This document shows positions 53,494 to 62,757 of a stretch of DNA of 64,000 bases, piece by piece (the first letter of the stretch is position 1; each line of letters opens with the position of its first letter). Source of the stretch: GWE2-42-39 sp942493345 (lineage in GTDB: Bacteria; Bacteroidota; Bacteroidia; Bacteroidales; Prolixibacteraceae). Location of the stretch: the NCBI GenBank assembly GCA_942493345.1, contig OW818695.1, positions 2,976,001-3,040,000 of the forward strand, read 5' to 3'. Position numbers and translations under genes: made by a program. The notes below the pieces were generated by a model that saw only the letters and a list, made by a program, of their open reading frames with translations, did no database searches and had not been told where the DNA came from.

Positions 53494-54048
53494 ATGTTTG
53501 ATTATCTGATAAACAGGTTGCAACAGGATGAGGCCCATTGGGAGCGGTTTCGCGGGTGTTTTCAGGAAAAGGAAATTCCATCGAAAACAACCCTGCTGAA
53601 GGAAGGTGAAATATCACAAACCATGTGTTTTGTGAAAAAAGGTTGTTTGCGGCTTTGGTTTAATAACGACGGCAAGGATATTACTTTTCAGTTTTTTTTT
53701 GAAGGCCAGGCGGTTTCTTCAGTCGAGAGCTTTTGGGGGCAACAGGCCAGTGTGGTTAGTTTAGAGAGCATTGAACCTTCGGTTGTGATTTTTCTGAAAA
53801 GGGACGATTTTATGGCGATCCTGAAACTTTATCCCGACATCAAAGACTGGCTGCTCGAAAAAGTTATGAAACGGATGGCCGACTATTCAAAACTTTTCCT
53901 TTCCCGTATTAAAAATAATCCAAAGGAAAGGTATTCCGAACTATTGAAATACAACCCGGAAATTGTTCAACGGGTGCCACAACATTATATCGCTTCTTAC
54001 CTGGGAATTACGCCCATCTCGTTGAGCCGCATCAGAAACCGGAAATAA
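53494..54048 (+). CDS. Crp/Fnr-family transcriptional regulator
   Basis: A 184-residue regulator. The cyclic-nucleotide-binding-like beta-roll spans about residues 20-120 (LLKEGEISQTMCFVKKGCLRL, FFFEGQAVSSVESFWGQQ). The C-terminal helix-turn-helix is short (VPQHYIASYLGITPISLSRIRNRK), the usual Bacteroidota form. It has no cluster of N-terminal cysteines as in Fnr, so it is unlikely to sense oxygen through an Fe-S cluster itself. I chose ATG 53494; the frame is open further upstream. It lies 64 bp before a ferredoxin and DUF4405 gene pair on the same strand, which it may control. Confidence 0.9.
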   Translation: MFDYLINRLQQDEAHWERFRGCFQEKEIPSKTTLLKEGEISQTMCFVKKGCLRLWFNNDGKDITFQFFFEGQAVSSVESFWGQQASVVSLESIEPSVVIFLKRDDFMAILKLYPDIKDWLLEKVMKRMADYSKLFLSRIKNNPKERYSELLKYNPEIVQRVPQHYIASYLGITPISLSRIRNRK

Positions 54049-54112
54049 GCCTTGTTTTTTAACAATTGTTATCGCCGGGAAAAACACGGGGCAATACTTT
54101 TGTGTAAAAACC

Positions 54113-54349
54113 ATGAAAATGCGGCACGGCTTCCGGGAATCGAATCCCATACAAACTGTATTTGTTCAGCTTGACCCGCGCAGGTGCAAGGCTTGCTGGA
54201 AGTGTATTGGAAGTTGTCCCGGAAAGGCGATTGGGAAAGTTCGTTTTTTAGGTCACCGTCATGCCATTTTTAGAAATGGCAACAGTTGCAAAGGTTGCAT
54301 GAAATGCGTAAACGAATGTGAATTTGGAGCATATAAATCAATAAAATAG
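54113..54349 (+). CDS. Small 2[4Fe-4S] ferredoxin-type protein
   Basis: A 78-residue protein with two complete cluster motifs, CKACWKCIGSC and CKGCMKCVNEC, each CxxCxxCxxxC, so it should hold two [4Fe-4S] clusters. The final Cys of the first motif is followed by Pro, the second by Glu. The segment between is basic (RFLGHRHAIFRNGNS). It has no signal peptide and probably works at the inner face of the membrane as electron partner of the DUF4405 protein, whose gene begins 3 bp after its stop. The redox pathway served is unknown. Confidence 0.9.
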   Translation: MKMRHGFRESNPIQTVFVQLDPRRCKACWKCIGSCPGKAIGKVRFLGHRHAIFRNGNSCKGCMKCVNECEFGAYKSIK

Positions 54350-54352
54350 AAC

Positions 54353-54694
54353 ATGGAAACAACAGGAAAAAAGAAATTTAATAAACGCGCATTCGTTTCA
54401 ATTGCGATGTTTGTTGCATTGGCAGTCTTGCCGGTTTCAGGCATAATGAACCACAATTTGCAGTTCGAAACGCTGACTCCGAAACGACATTTCTGGATGT
54501 CGGTTCATAATATGTCGGCTATTTTGTTTACTGTTTTTGCGATTATTCACCTGTCGTATAATTGGCGTCCGTTATTAAATTACATGAAACGGGCAAAGAA
54601 AATAACGATATCGAAAGAAGCCGTACTGGCCATCGTACTAGTTGTTTTTATTGTTGGTTTATTTTCCTCGCATGCGTTTCATGTAGGAGGATAA
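54353..54694 (+). CDS. DUF4405-type membrane protein, candidate di-heme cytochrome b
   Basis: A 113-residue protein with three predicted helices: residues 14-31, 48-68 and 87-104. Helix 2 carries H52 and H66, exactly H-x13-H, the spacing used by one helix to hold two b hemes on opposite membrane sides. Further His residues occur at the ends of helix 1 (H34) and helix 3 (H107, H110) and could supply the other axial ligands. The assignment to DUF4405 is by recalled pattern (ILFTVFAIIHLSYNW, SSHAFHVGG). With the upstream ferredoxin it could form a small quinone-linked redox unit. Heme binding is inference. Confidence 0.82.
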   Translation: METTGKKKFNKRAFVSIAMFVALAVLPVSGIMNHNLQFETLTPKRHFWMSVHNMSAILFTVFAIIHLSYNWRPLLNYMKRAKKITISKEAVLAIVLVVFIVGLFSSHAFHVGG

Positions 54695-54733
54695 AACGGG
54701 AATCTCCAGCGTGAATATTTTGCTGTCAAAAAG

Positions 54734-57700
54734 CTATTCTTTCTCCTTTTCTTTTATGCCGAAGGTATTTTTCACCCCGCTGAAAATGCTTTTCCACCAG
54801 AAGTTCAGGATCGAACGGCTGGGGTCGCGTTGGTAACTGATGTCGTCGGGCAACAGGATTTTGCTCCGCGGGTTTTTCGATTTTATCAGCAGGTTGTTGG
54901 CCATGAAACTTGAAAATTTTGATTTCCGGGTGAAGCCGTTTTTTATTTCAAGAATGGAAATATTCAGGTCGTCGTATGCAAATTTCAGTTTGCCTTTTGC
55001 CTGCTCGTTGTTCCCGGTAAAATGAAATTCAAATTTTTCGAGTGTCCCGGTATTTATTTCCATCAGTGCGGCTGGTTTGGTCATCGGGTTCACAATACTC
55101 ATCTGGCAGGAGTCAATGCTCCCCTGTAATTCAAATGCATTCAGTGGCGAGTTCATATCGAAAATTACCTGCGCTGTGATAGCCGGACCATCCATGAAAT
55201 TTCCGGTTACGTCAAGTTGCGTTTTTCCTGAATTTCCGGTTAAATAATGAATATTGGTAAACGGTTTCAGTCGGGCATTTACATTCTTGAAATCGACCCG
55301 CCCTGCTTCCGGCGATTCTTCGATTTGTTCGGTATATGAAATGTTCGCATCGTTCAGTTCCAGCGAATCAAAATAAAATTTCAGGTCGAAGTTGCGGATC
55401 AAATCCTGGGGCATTGCGGGACGTTGTTTTTCGTTAAAGTCAATTCGCTTGTCGCGGTAAACATCCAGTTTCAGCCCGTTAAACTGCAATCGTTTCCCGA
55501 CCAGTTCCTGTTTCTCGAACCAGCGCTGCAAGTCCATTTTTTCGAAACGTATTTCCTGAAGTCCACCCTCGAAATAATCGATTTGGTGACCGACAATTTG
55601 TGCAAACCTCTCTTTTGAATACTGCGGTTCGAGGTGGATGCCGCTGATGACAAACTGGTTGTCGGCAGATGAAAAACCAATCCGGTCGAACAGGAATTTG
55701 TATAATTTTTTCCGGTCGTAGCGGGTGACATTGTTGAAACTGAAGGCAAACTGGTCGGATGATAAAAACCGGTGATTTTTATTTTTATCGACTTTAAAAC
55801 CGCTTAGGTTCAGATCGACTCCGCTTTGACTGAAGGTTTTTTCTTTCGTATGAAAATTGAAGGAAGCATTTTCGAGATTCAGTTGCCGGGTGGAAAATAT
55901 ATCCGCAAAATCCTCAAAATAGGGATAAAGATCGACCGTGTATGGGTTGAAACGGCTCGAATCGGCAATGTTTTTATAAAACGTAATTTCGGGTTTCGAC
56001 AGGGCTATCTGCTCGAAATAATATTGATTTTTTGTGTACGCCAAGTCAATGTTGAACGAATTTAGGTTTATTTCCGGCACTTTCAGTTGATATTGATTTT
56101 TTGTTTTGTCTGTTTTTTTTTGGGCAATAGACAGGTTTTTTATGCTGATTTTTTTCGAATTGGTCGAATAATCAATACCATCCAGGCTGATGCGCAGGTT
56201 TTTCCCGATGGGTTCGAGCCAAAGTTTTTCCAACTTGGTCGTAAATATTCCGGAAATTATTTTATTTATTTTTCCCAACCGGTCGTTTTCGATTTTCAGA
56301 TCGCTGGTTTGCATCCCGATAAGTCCTCCCATGTATTGCTGGTGGCCGGTGGCATTTTCTTTATACAGTTGCAATTCTCCCTTGTCGAGCTGAAAATCGC
56401 TGATGGAAAGTTCCCTGATTTCGTTGGGAAGCAGCAAACTGAATTCTTTGAAGTCGAAATTTTGTTCCTTGTCGCTCACCTTGTACAATTTAATATCGGG
56501 GGCGCTGATTGTGAGTTTCCGGGCCGATAGTTTTTCATCGAAATAAATTCCCAGCAGATCGACGCCCGACAATGAAACCGAAGGGATTGTGACGTGAATG
56601 TTCCAGGGAAGTTTTTTGTAATCGGGGTTGGTGATGTCGGGGTACAAAATAGCATCTTTAACATACACCTGTGAGTCGAATGTTGACAAACCAATTTCGC
56701 CGACCTGTAAATAGTGAACTTTGTCGGAAAGCCGGAACAGATATTTCATTATTTTCAGATCGACATTTTCGGAGAACAGGAGTTTTCGCTGGCCTATCTC
56801 GTCCTTATTCAGCCTGAATTTTTCGAGGAGCAGGTTGAACTGGTTGTCGAACCCGATGGTTTTTCCTTTCCGGTCGTGGTTGGTCAGTTTCAGTTCTCCG
56901 TCTTTTGCTTCAATTTGCCGGATGTCGAAATCGTTGATGTAATTCGATAAAAGCCTGTAAAATTCATCAATTCCCTGACCCGATTCTTCTTTTATTTTTA
57001 GGTTCGCAAAGCTCTCGAAATTTATTTCCGGCTCAATAATCCGGATATTGCCAATGGTAAGTTTTTTATTGAAAATTGCCTGATGAATGTCGGTATTCAG
57101 AAAATACAGGTGTGGAATTTTCACTTCGTACAATTCCGAGTTGCCGTGTTTTTTTAACAGGGTTTCGGTATTCTCGCGGGAAACAGGGAACAGGTGCAAC
57201 TGCTCGAACGACGCACTTCTCTTCAAACTCGATATGTCGATTTTACCGATGGTCATCCGGTGCAACTGGTCGACCAGCTTCATTTCGTAATTCGAAAAAA
57301 CAAGGTCAATATTGGTCGCAAAAAACAGTTTGTCCGATCGGGCTGCGCTTACCGAATCGAGTGCAAAGTCGGTTAGTTGGAAGTCGATACCCGATTGGAT
57401 GTACCCGGTTTGTTCATTGTTCGAAAGGTTGGTTACCTGCAGTTTTCCGTTTTGGAGCGTAACAAGGCTTGCATAAATACCCCGGAAGTAGTCCGAAATC
57501 ATCTCGTAAACCAGACTCGACGATTTTCTCGTTTTTTCCTGTCCTGTATCGTACCGGTTGATGGTGGTAACGGGCTTGTATAATTCGATTCCGCCAATCG
57601 GCAATTTCCTGGAATGGAAGGCCTGCTTCAGGTTAGCATCCTTGATTTTCAGGCTGTCGCAATCAACCTCAATGGCAATTTTTTTATCTCTTTTTATTGT

Positions 57701-59029
57701 GGCTTCTGAAATTGGCCGTACCTGAGCCTTGTAAATTCGTACAAATTCGTCATCGGTGCTTGCCAATAATTTACCGATAGTCAGCCGGTGATAATTATCG
57801 CCCAGCGTAATTTGGTAGTCGTTCACCGCGAGCGACAGATTATCTGAATAAAATATCTTTTCTGTGTTATCGATGGATACCGAGTCGAGGTAGAAATTTT
57901 CGAGTTTCAGTTTCATTTGTCCCATTTCCTGTTGCAGGAAATTGTCATTCTCGAAATTGAAAAGTTTCACGTGAGCATCTTTCAGTATAAAATGGCTGAT
58001 GGCAATACTTTTAAAATCGGCCCCGATCAGTTCGTACAAATCGAAACTGGAAATGTGTTTCAACGTTATTTTTTCAGTTCTGTGTTTTGGGTAAAATTCA
58101 ATTTCGGCACGGTCGAGGAATAGCGAGTCGACCCGGATCGAATCGGAAGTGTAAAATTCGTTGATATGTTCGCTTTTCAATTTCAAAAAAGGAACTTTTA
58201 CAACGTATTTGTTTTTCTGATCAGATGCGTTTTCCAGCGGACGAAGAATTACATTTTTTCCGGTAATATGCGCTTTCGTCAGCGAGTAATACAGTTCATC
58301 GGCGGTTATAACATGGAGGCTGTCGTTCATCCGTGTTTCATAATCCGTAATTTTAATAAATACATCATCGGCATCGAACAGACGGTCGGGATCGGGCAGA
58401 AGGAGTGAATCAGTATAAAAATTTTTCATCCCGATGGTTATGTGCCCCGAATTGAAAGCCTTTCCAGTGTGTCCCAATAAATTGTACGAATTGTAGTTGG
58501 CATCGATCAACTCAATGTTTTTTATCCGGATCGAACGAAGTTTTTTTCGAAGCAATGGTTCCAGTTGTTTGAATAGAGCATTGAAATTTCGTTCCGGCAA
58601 ATATTCGGTATCCGAAGGCCCGCTGATCCGAAGGTCAGGCCTCAGCATTTCAAATTTTCCGATGATGAGCCTTTTCCTCAGTAATAGGTTCAAAAGCCCG
58701 ATATTACTGATGTTTATCTCTGGTGATGAAAATGAATAATAACTTGGTCGTGTTTTTGTCGAATCGACCGGGCTGATTGCGGTGTCAACCGGTTGCAGTT
58801 TTACGTTTTTTGCAGTAACTCCCCATTTCGTAATGCTTAGCCTGACTTCGTCGAATTGCAGGTTGTAAGTTCCCCCGGTTTTCTCTGCCACCCAGCCCGA
58901 TAAGTTGTCGTTGATATATTGGGGGGCTTTTATGTAAATGAAAATACCGGCAGCAAGTACCAAAACAAAAAGGCAAAGGAATGACCATCCTGCGATTATT
59001 TTTATTCTATGGATGATTTTGTTTGTCAT
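54734..59029 (-). CDS. Giant AsmA-like repeat protein
   Basis: A 1431-residue protein with one N-terminal transmembrane helix (residues 13-34) and the rest presumably periplasmic. The start (GWVAEKTGGTYNLQFDEVRLSITKWGVTAKNVKL) has the character of AsmA/TamB-type proteins. Modules of roughly 180 residues recur at least six times, each with a strand pair such as LSLAVNDYQITLGDNYHRLTIGK and later KLTIGNIRIIEPEINFES. The C-terminal 200 residues (GRVDFKNVNARLKPFTNI, DVTGNFMDGPAITAQVIFDM) look like the AsmA C-terminal domain. Proteins of this class are thought to be beta-groove bridges that move lipids between membranes. The gene is a single unit convergent with the DUF4405 gene. Confidence 0.8.
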   Translation of the reverse strand: MTNKIIHRIKIIAGWSFLCLFVLVLAAGIFIYIKAPQYINDNLSGWVAEKTGGTYNLQFDEVRLSITKWGVTAKNVKLQPVDTAISPVDSTKTRPSYYSFSSPEINISNIGLLNLLLRKRLIIGKFEMLRPDLRISGPSDTEYLPERNFNALFKQLEPLLRKKLRSIRIKNIELIDANYNSYNLLGHTGKAFNSGHITIGMKNFYTDSLLLPDPDRLFDADDVFIKITDYETRMNDSLHVITADELYYSLTKAHITGKNVILRPLENASDQKNKYVVKVPFLKLKSEHINEFYTSDSIRVDSLFLDRAEIEFYPKHRTEKITLKHISSFDLYELIGADFKSIAISHFILKDAHVKLFNFENDNFLQQEMGQMKLKLENFYLDSVSIDNTEKIFYSDNLSLAVNDYQITLGDNYHRLTIGKLLASTDDEFVRIYKAQVRPISEATIKRDKKIAIEVDCDSLKIKDANLKQAFHSRKLPIGGIELYKPVTTINRYDTGQEKTRKSSSLVYEMISDYFRGIYASLVTLQNGKLQVTNLSNNEQTGYIQSGIDFQLTDFALDSVSAARSDKLFFATNIDLVFSNYEMKLVDQLHRMTIGKIDISSLKRSASFEQLHLFPVSRENTETLLKKHGNSELYEVKIPHLYFLNTDIHQAIFNKKLTIGNIRIIEPEINFESFANLKIKEESGQGIDEFYRLLSNYINDFDIRQIEAKDGELKLTNHDRKGKTIGFDNQFNLLLEKFRLNKDEIGQRKLLFSENVDLKIMKYLFRLSDKVHYLQVGEIGLSTFDSQVYVKDAILYPDITNPDYKKLPWNIHVTIPSVSLSGVDLLGIYFDEKLSARKLTISAPDIKLYKVSDKEQNFDFKEFSLLLPNEIRELSISDFQLDKGELQLYKENATGHQQYMGGLIGMQTSDLKIENDRLGKINKIISGIFTTKLEKLWLEPIGKNLRISLDGIDYSTNSKKISIKNLSIAQKKTDKTKNQYQLKVPEINLNSFNIDLAYTKNQYYFEQIALSKPEITFYKNIADSSRFNPYTVDLYPYFEDFADIFSTRQLNLENASFNFHTKEKTFSQSGVDLNLSGFKVDKNKNHRFLSSDQFAFSFNNVTRYDRKKLYKFLFDRIGFSSADNQFVISGIHLEPQYSKERFAQIVGHQIDYFEGGLQEIRFEKMDLQRWFEKQELVGKRLQFNGLKLDVYRDKRIDFNEKQRPAMPQDLIRNFDLKFYFDSLELNDANISYTEQIEESPEAGRVDFKNVNARLKPFTNIHYLTGNSGKTQLDVTGNFMDGPAITAQVIFDMNSPLNAFELQGSIDSCQMSIVNPMTKPAALMEINTGTLEKFEFHFTGNNEQAKGKLKFAYDDLNISILEIKNGFTRKSKFSSFMANNLLIKSKNPRSKILLPDDISYQRDPSRSILNFWWKSIFSGVKNTFGIKEKEKE

Positions 59030-59274
59030 GGGTTTTTATTCTTTTTAGTCCGCTTCCCGCCGTTTGCCAATTCGTTGTTTTTAGTGTCTGTCGCCTGCTT
59101 TTTCTTTGTCCATCATAGATAGTGATAAATTTTGTGAAAAAAAGTTGCTTTCGCAAAAATAAAGGTGGCGGCTCAAAAACTCCATGAAACTCTCTGTGTT
59201 TTTTACTCTGCGGCACTCTGTGGTAAAATATTTGTAATCTGCTTTTTAAACAGCATCAGTTCATCGGGGTATTG

Positions 59275-60498
59275 TTAAAAGCCAAATTCCAGAAATGTTT
59301 TCTTGATGCGACCGATGGCATCCGTCATTTGTTCTTTGTTGATTACCAGCGGCGGTGTGAACCGGATGATGTGCCCGTGGGTTGGTTTGGCAAGAATCCC
59401 GTTTGCTTTCATTGCCAGGCACACATCCCAAGCCGTTTTGCCGTTGGTGTTTTTTATGTCGATGGCATTCAGTAAGCCTTTTCCGCGCACAACGTCTATC
59501 ATTTCAGATTTCACAGTACGCATTTCACTACGGAAATATTCACCCATTGCCATCGAGTTTTCGGTGAGTTTCTCATCCAGCAGCACATCAATGGCAGCCA
59601 TTGAAACACGCGCGGCAATTGGGTTTCCTCCATAGGTAGAACCATGTTCACCCGGTTTGATGGTCAGCATGATCTCGTCATCGGCCAATACGCACGAAAC
59701 CGGATACATGCCGCCTGAAGCGGCTTTGCCAAGAATGAGCAGATCGGGACGGACATCTTCGTAATCGCAGGCCAGAAACTTTCCGGTACGTCCGAGCCCG
59801 GTTTGAATTTCGTCGGCAGCAAACAATACATTGTATTTTTTGCATAGGCTCCATGCTTTGTGCAGGTACCCATCTTCCGGGATGAAAACTCCAGCTTCGG
59901 CTTGAATGGGTTCCACCAAAAAGCCGGCAATATTTTTATCCTGGAAAACCTCTTCCAGCGCAGCCAGGTCGTTGTATGGAATTTTTACGAACCCGGGAGT
60001 GTATGGGCCATAGTGGTTGTATGCATCCGGGTCCGACGACATGGATATGATGGTGATGGTGCGCCCGTGAAAGTTGCCATTGCAAACTACAATTTTCGCC
60101 TCGTTTTCAGGAATGCCTTTTACTTTGTAAGCCCATTTTCGGATCAGTTTTAAAGCTGTTTCATCGGCTTCGGCGCCCGAATTCATGGGCAGCATTTTGT
60201 CGTAGCCAAACAGCTTGGTCATGTATTCTTCCCATTCGCCCAAAATGTTGTTGTAATAAGCACGCGATGTGAGTGCCAGCTTTTGCGACTGTTCGACAAG
60301 GGCGGCAACGATTTTTGGGTGACAGTGTCCTTGATTAACTGCCGAATAGGCTGCCAGAAAATCGTAATATTTTTTCCCTTCAATGTCCCACACGAAAACG
60401 CCCTCACCACGTTCGAGCACAACCGGCAGCGGGTGATAATTGTGTGCCCCGAAACGATCTTCGCGATCCATGTAATCCTGAACAGATAAATTATTCAT
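59275..60498 (-). CDS. rocD: Ornithine aminotransferase
   Basis: A 407-residue PLP-dependent class III aminotransferase converting ornithine and 2-oxoglutarate to glutamate semialdehyde and glutamate. It begins MNNLSVQDYMDREDRFGAHNYHPLPVVLERG, a hallmark of ornithine aminotransferases. LAAYSAVNQGHCHPKI, NSGAEADETALKLIRKWAYK, the Asp of FAADEIQTGLGRTG and the PLP Lys in LLILGKAASGGMYPVS are all in place, as is GEHGSTYGGNPIA. The length is typical. It stands alone; the arginine deiminase gene of the window is 49 kb away. Confidence 0.94.
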   Translation of the reverse strand: MNNLSVQDYMDREDRFGAHNYHPLPVVLERGEGVFVWDIEGKKYYDFLAAYSAVNQGHCHPKIVAALVEQSQKLALTSRAYYNNILGEWEEYMTKLFGYDKMLPMNSGAEADETALKLIRKWAYKVKGIPENEAKIVVCNGNFHGRTITIISMSSDPDAYNHYGPYTPGFVKIPYNDLAALEEVFQDKNIAGFLVEPIQAEAGVFIPEDGYLHKAWSLCKKYNVLFAADEIQTGLGRTGKFLACDYEDVRPDLLILGKAASGGMYPVSCVLADDEIMLTIKPGEHGSTYGGNPIAARVSMAAIDVLLDEKLTENSMAMGEYFRSEMRTVKSEMIDVVRGKGLLNAIDIKNTNGKTAWDVCLAMKANGILAKPTHGHIIRFTPPLVINKEQMTDAIGRIKKTFLEFGF

Positions 60499-60602
60499 AA
60501 TAACAGATTTAGTTTTATAGAATTGTGATAATCAAAAAAAAGAAAATCTGGTCAATAAAACCAGTATAAATGGCAGGTTTGCGTGATATTTTGATGCAAA
60601 AA

Positions 60603-62660
60603 CTATTTAAAGAACCGAATGATCAAGGTTTCGAGAAACACGAACAAAAGTGCAAGCGCCAGAAAATATTGCCACAATTGTTTGCCGCTGTTCAAATCAT
60701 GAAGCATTTCCTGGAAATTTTGTTCTGCCGCATCCAATAGTTTGAACTGGCTTAAACCTTTTTCTGAAATCAGTGTGTTCAGTTCTTCTGCTGAATAAAA
60801 TTCAGGCTTCGATTCATCGCGTTTATAATTGAAAGCTACGGATTCAACGGTTCTTGAATTATTCAGCAATTCGTAATGGCCTGCTGTTTGAATGAAGTTA
60901 TCCAGGTCGAGTTGCAGTATTCGGTCGCCGAGTGGTTTGCCCGAGGGTAAAAATTCGTCGGTCGTATACCGTTTTCTGAAAACCAATTGTTCGTTGCCTG
61001 TTGTTAATTCGTTGCGGTTGATCAACAGCCGGTTGTGAAGTTCAATTGGGTACGAGATGGATTGCCCCGAGATGCTGTTCATTGCAATGTTGTATACAGA
61101 AGGCACAAAAATGAGATGCTTCAGAAATGAACTGTTTTTTTTGTTGGCCGGAAAAGCAAACGAATACAGTTTCCCGTTTCCCGATGAATGACAGGTAAGC
61201 GCAGGCTGTCCGTTCCGCAGTGTCATCAGCACGGTTTCGGCAATGGTATTCTTTTTTGTGAAGCTGAGACTATTTCTCAATGCGGGCAAATCGGCTTCAT
61301 CTTCTTTCTTTTTGAACACATTTCGGAAAAGAATATCGTTGTAATTAATTTCTGAAATATGAATTGGCACAGTGTCTTTCGCGATGATGGTATTTGCCTG
61401 CAAAGCAGAAAATAGTTGGTTGTACGAACTGTTTTCTGCTGCATCCGACGGAAAAACAGCTAATGTACCTGCATTTTCAACAAAGCGGGTCAGTTCATCG
61501 TTCAGCCCGCTACTCAGACTTTTTAGGTTCACCAAAAACACACATTGCTTGTTTTTTATCTGGCTGATTTGAAGATTATTTACCGATGCAGCTTCGTAAT
61601 TCACAAATTCGTCGTCGGAAAATAAGGCGTTGAAGTAGTCTACTGCCTGATCCCCATCTTCAAAAAGACCCAGCACATCGACCTTGTTTTTTACTTCATA
61701 CGCAATAAAGTAGCTGTTGTCGTATACCAGTGGATAGTCGTCAAGTTCAACCAGGCCGTACTGAAAACCTGCGCTGTTGTTGGTAAATGTCATTTCAACG
61801 GTTTGTTCTTCGCCTGCGCTGATATTCAGATTCGAGATCGCTTTTAGCGAATCGTTGATTTGCAGCCGTAGCGGAATGTTCTGGTAATCTTCGTCCGACG
61901 AATTGATTACTTGTACAAAGAGTTTTTCGGTTTGATTAATCTTCCGACCCGGGACTTCAAACCAGCACGAATCGATAAACAGGTTGTTTGCTTTTCCGGA
62001 AGTAAAAGGCATCAGGTAAGTCCAAACGGTGGTGTCTGATTGCAGGCTGGCAAAATCGTAATTGTTTTTCTGAAAATCGGACAAGGCATACAGTGTTTTG
62101 TCGAACCGTTTGCCGGTTTCATTGAGTTGTTGCCTTGCAAAATCCATTATTTGTTTAAACTGAACGGTGTTCGGGCTTACTTTCAATTCGCCCAGTTGAA
62201 ACATTAGTTGTTCTTTGTCGAGCAGGTAGCGGTGCTGTGTCAGAAAATCGTTGGTGAGCAACAAAAATTTGGTGCCTGGTCGGTACGAAGCCGCAATTTC
62301 GATGGCTTTGTTACGGACCTGTTCCAGCAAAATTCCTTTTTCGCCTTCCAGCCTCATACTGAATGAATTGTCGATGTAAATAGCAACGGCTTGCCGGGCG
62401 CGATGTTCAGTTTTGTTGTTTATTGGAATGTATGGCTGGCTGAACGTAGAAACAAGGGCGCTGATGGCCAGAATCCGGGAGATCAGGATCAGTATTTGTT
62501 TGAGTTGTGTCTTTTTTTGTGAATCCTTTTTTACCGCTTTCAGAAAATTCACATTGCTGAAATAAACGATTTTGTACCGTTTGAAGTTAAAAAAATGGAT
62601 GATCAGCGGAATGCTGACCGCCAGCAATGCAAAAAGAAAAAACGGGAAAAGAAATTTCAT
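60603..62660 (-). CDS. BatA N-terminal-domain membrane protein with VWA-like core
   Basis: A 685-residue membrane protein. Residues 1-78 form the BatA N-terminal domain with two helices (FPFFLFALLAVSIPLIIHFF and ILILISRILAISALV) flanking IVYFSNVNFLKAV. A von Willebrand A-like domain follows with the metal-binding D97-N-S-F-S101. A long beta-rich periplasmic part comes next, and a C-terminal helix (YFLALALLFVFLETLIIRFF) ends the protein. BatA-type proteins are linked with MoxR ATPases and envelope stress in this phylum, but none of those genes is adjacent here. Function is unknown. Confidence 0.88.
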   Translation of the reverse strand: MKFLFPFFLFALLAVSIPLIIHFFNFKRYKIVYFSNVNFLKAVKKDSQKKTQLKQILILISRILAISALVSTFSQPYIPINNKTEHRARQAVAIYIDNSFSMRLEGEKGILLEQVRNKAIEIAASYRPGTKFLLLTNDFLTQHRYLLDKEQLMFQLGELKVSPNTVQFKQIMDFARQQLNETGKRFDKTLYALSDFQKNNYDFASLQSDTTVWTYLMPFTSGKANNLFIDSCWFEVPGRKINQTEKLFVQVINSSDEDYQNIPLRLQINDSLKAISNLNISAGEEQTVEMTFTNNSAGFQYGLVELDDYPLVYDNSYFIAYEVKNKVDVLGLFEDGDQAVDYFNALFSDDEFVNYEAASVNNLQISQIKNKQCVFLVNLKSLSSGLNDELTRFVENAGTLAVFPSDAAENSSYNQLFSALQANTIIAKDTVPIHISEINYNDILFRNVFKKKEDEADLPALRNSLSFTKKNTIAETVLMTLRNGQPALTCHSSGNGKLYSFAFPANKKNSSFLKHLIFVPSVYNIAMNSISGQSISYPIELHNRLLINRNELTTGNEQLVFRKRYTTDEFLPSGKPLGDRILQLDLDNFIQTAGHYELLNNSRTVESVAFNYKRDESKPEFYSAEELNTLISEKGLSQFKLLDAAEQNFQEMLHDLNSGKQLWQYFLALALLFVFLETLIIRFFK

Positions 62661-62757
62661 GATGTCTTGTTTTCAGGAACAAAAATAATCGATTCGTCCG
62701 AACAATCGGGATTGTAACAAAAAAAGCAGCAATTTCTCAATCCAGTAATTTCATAAT

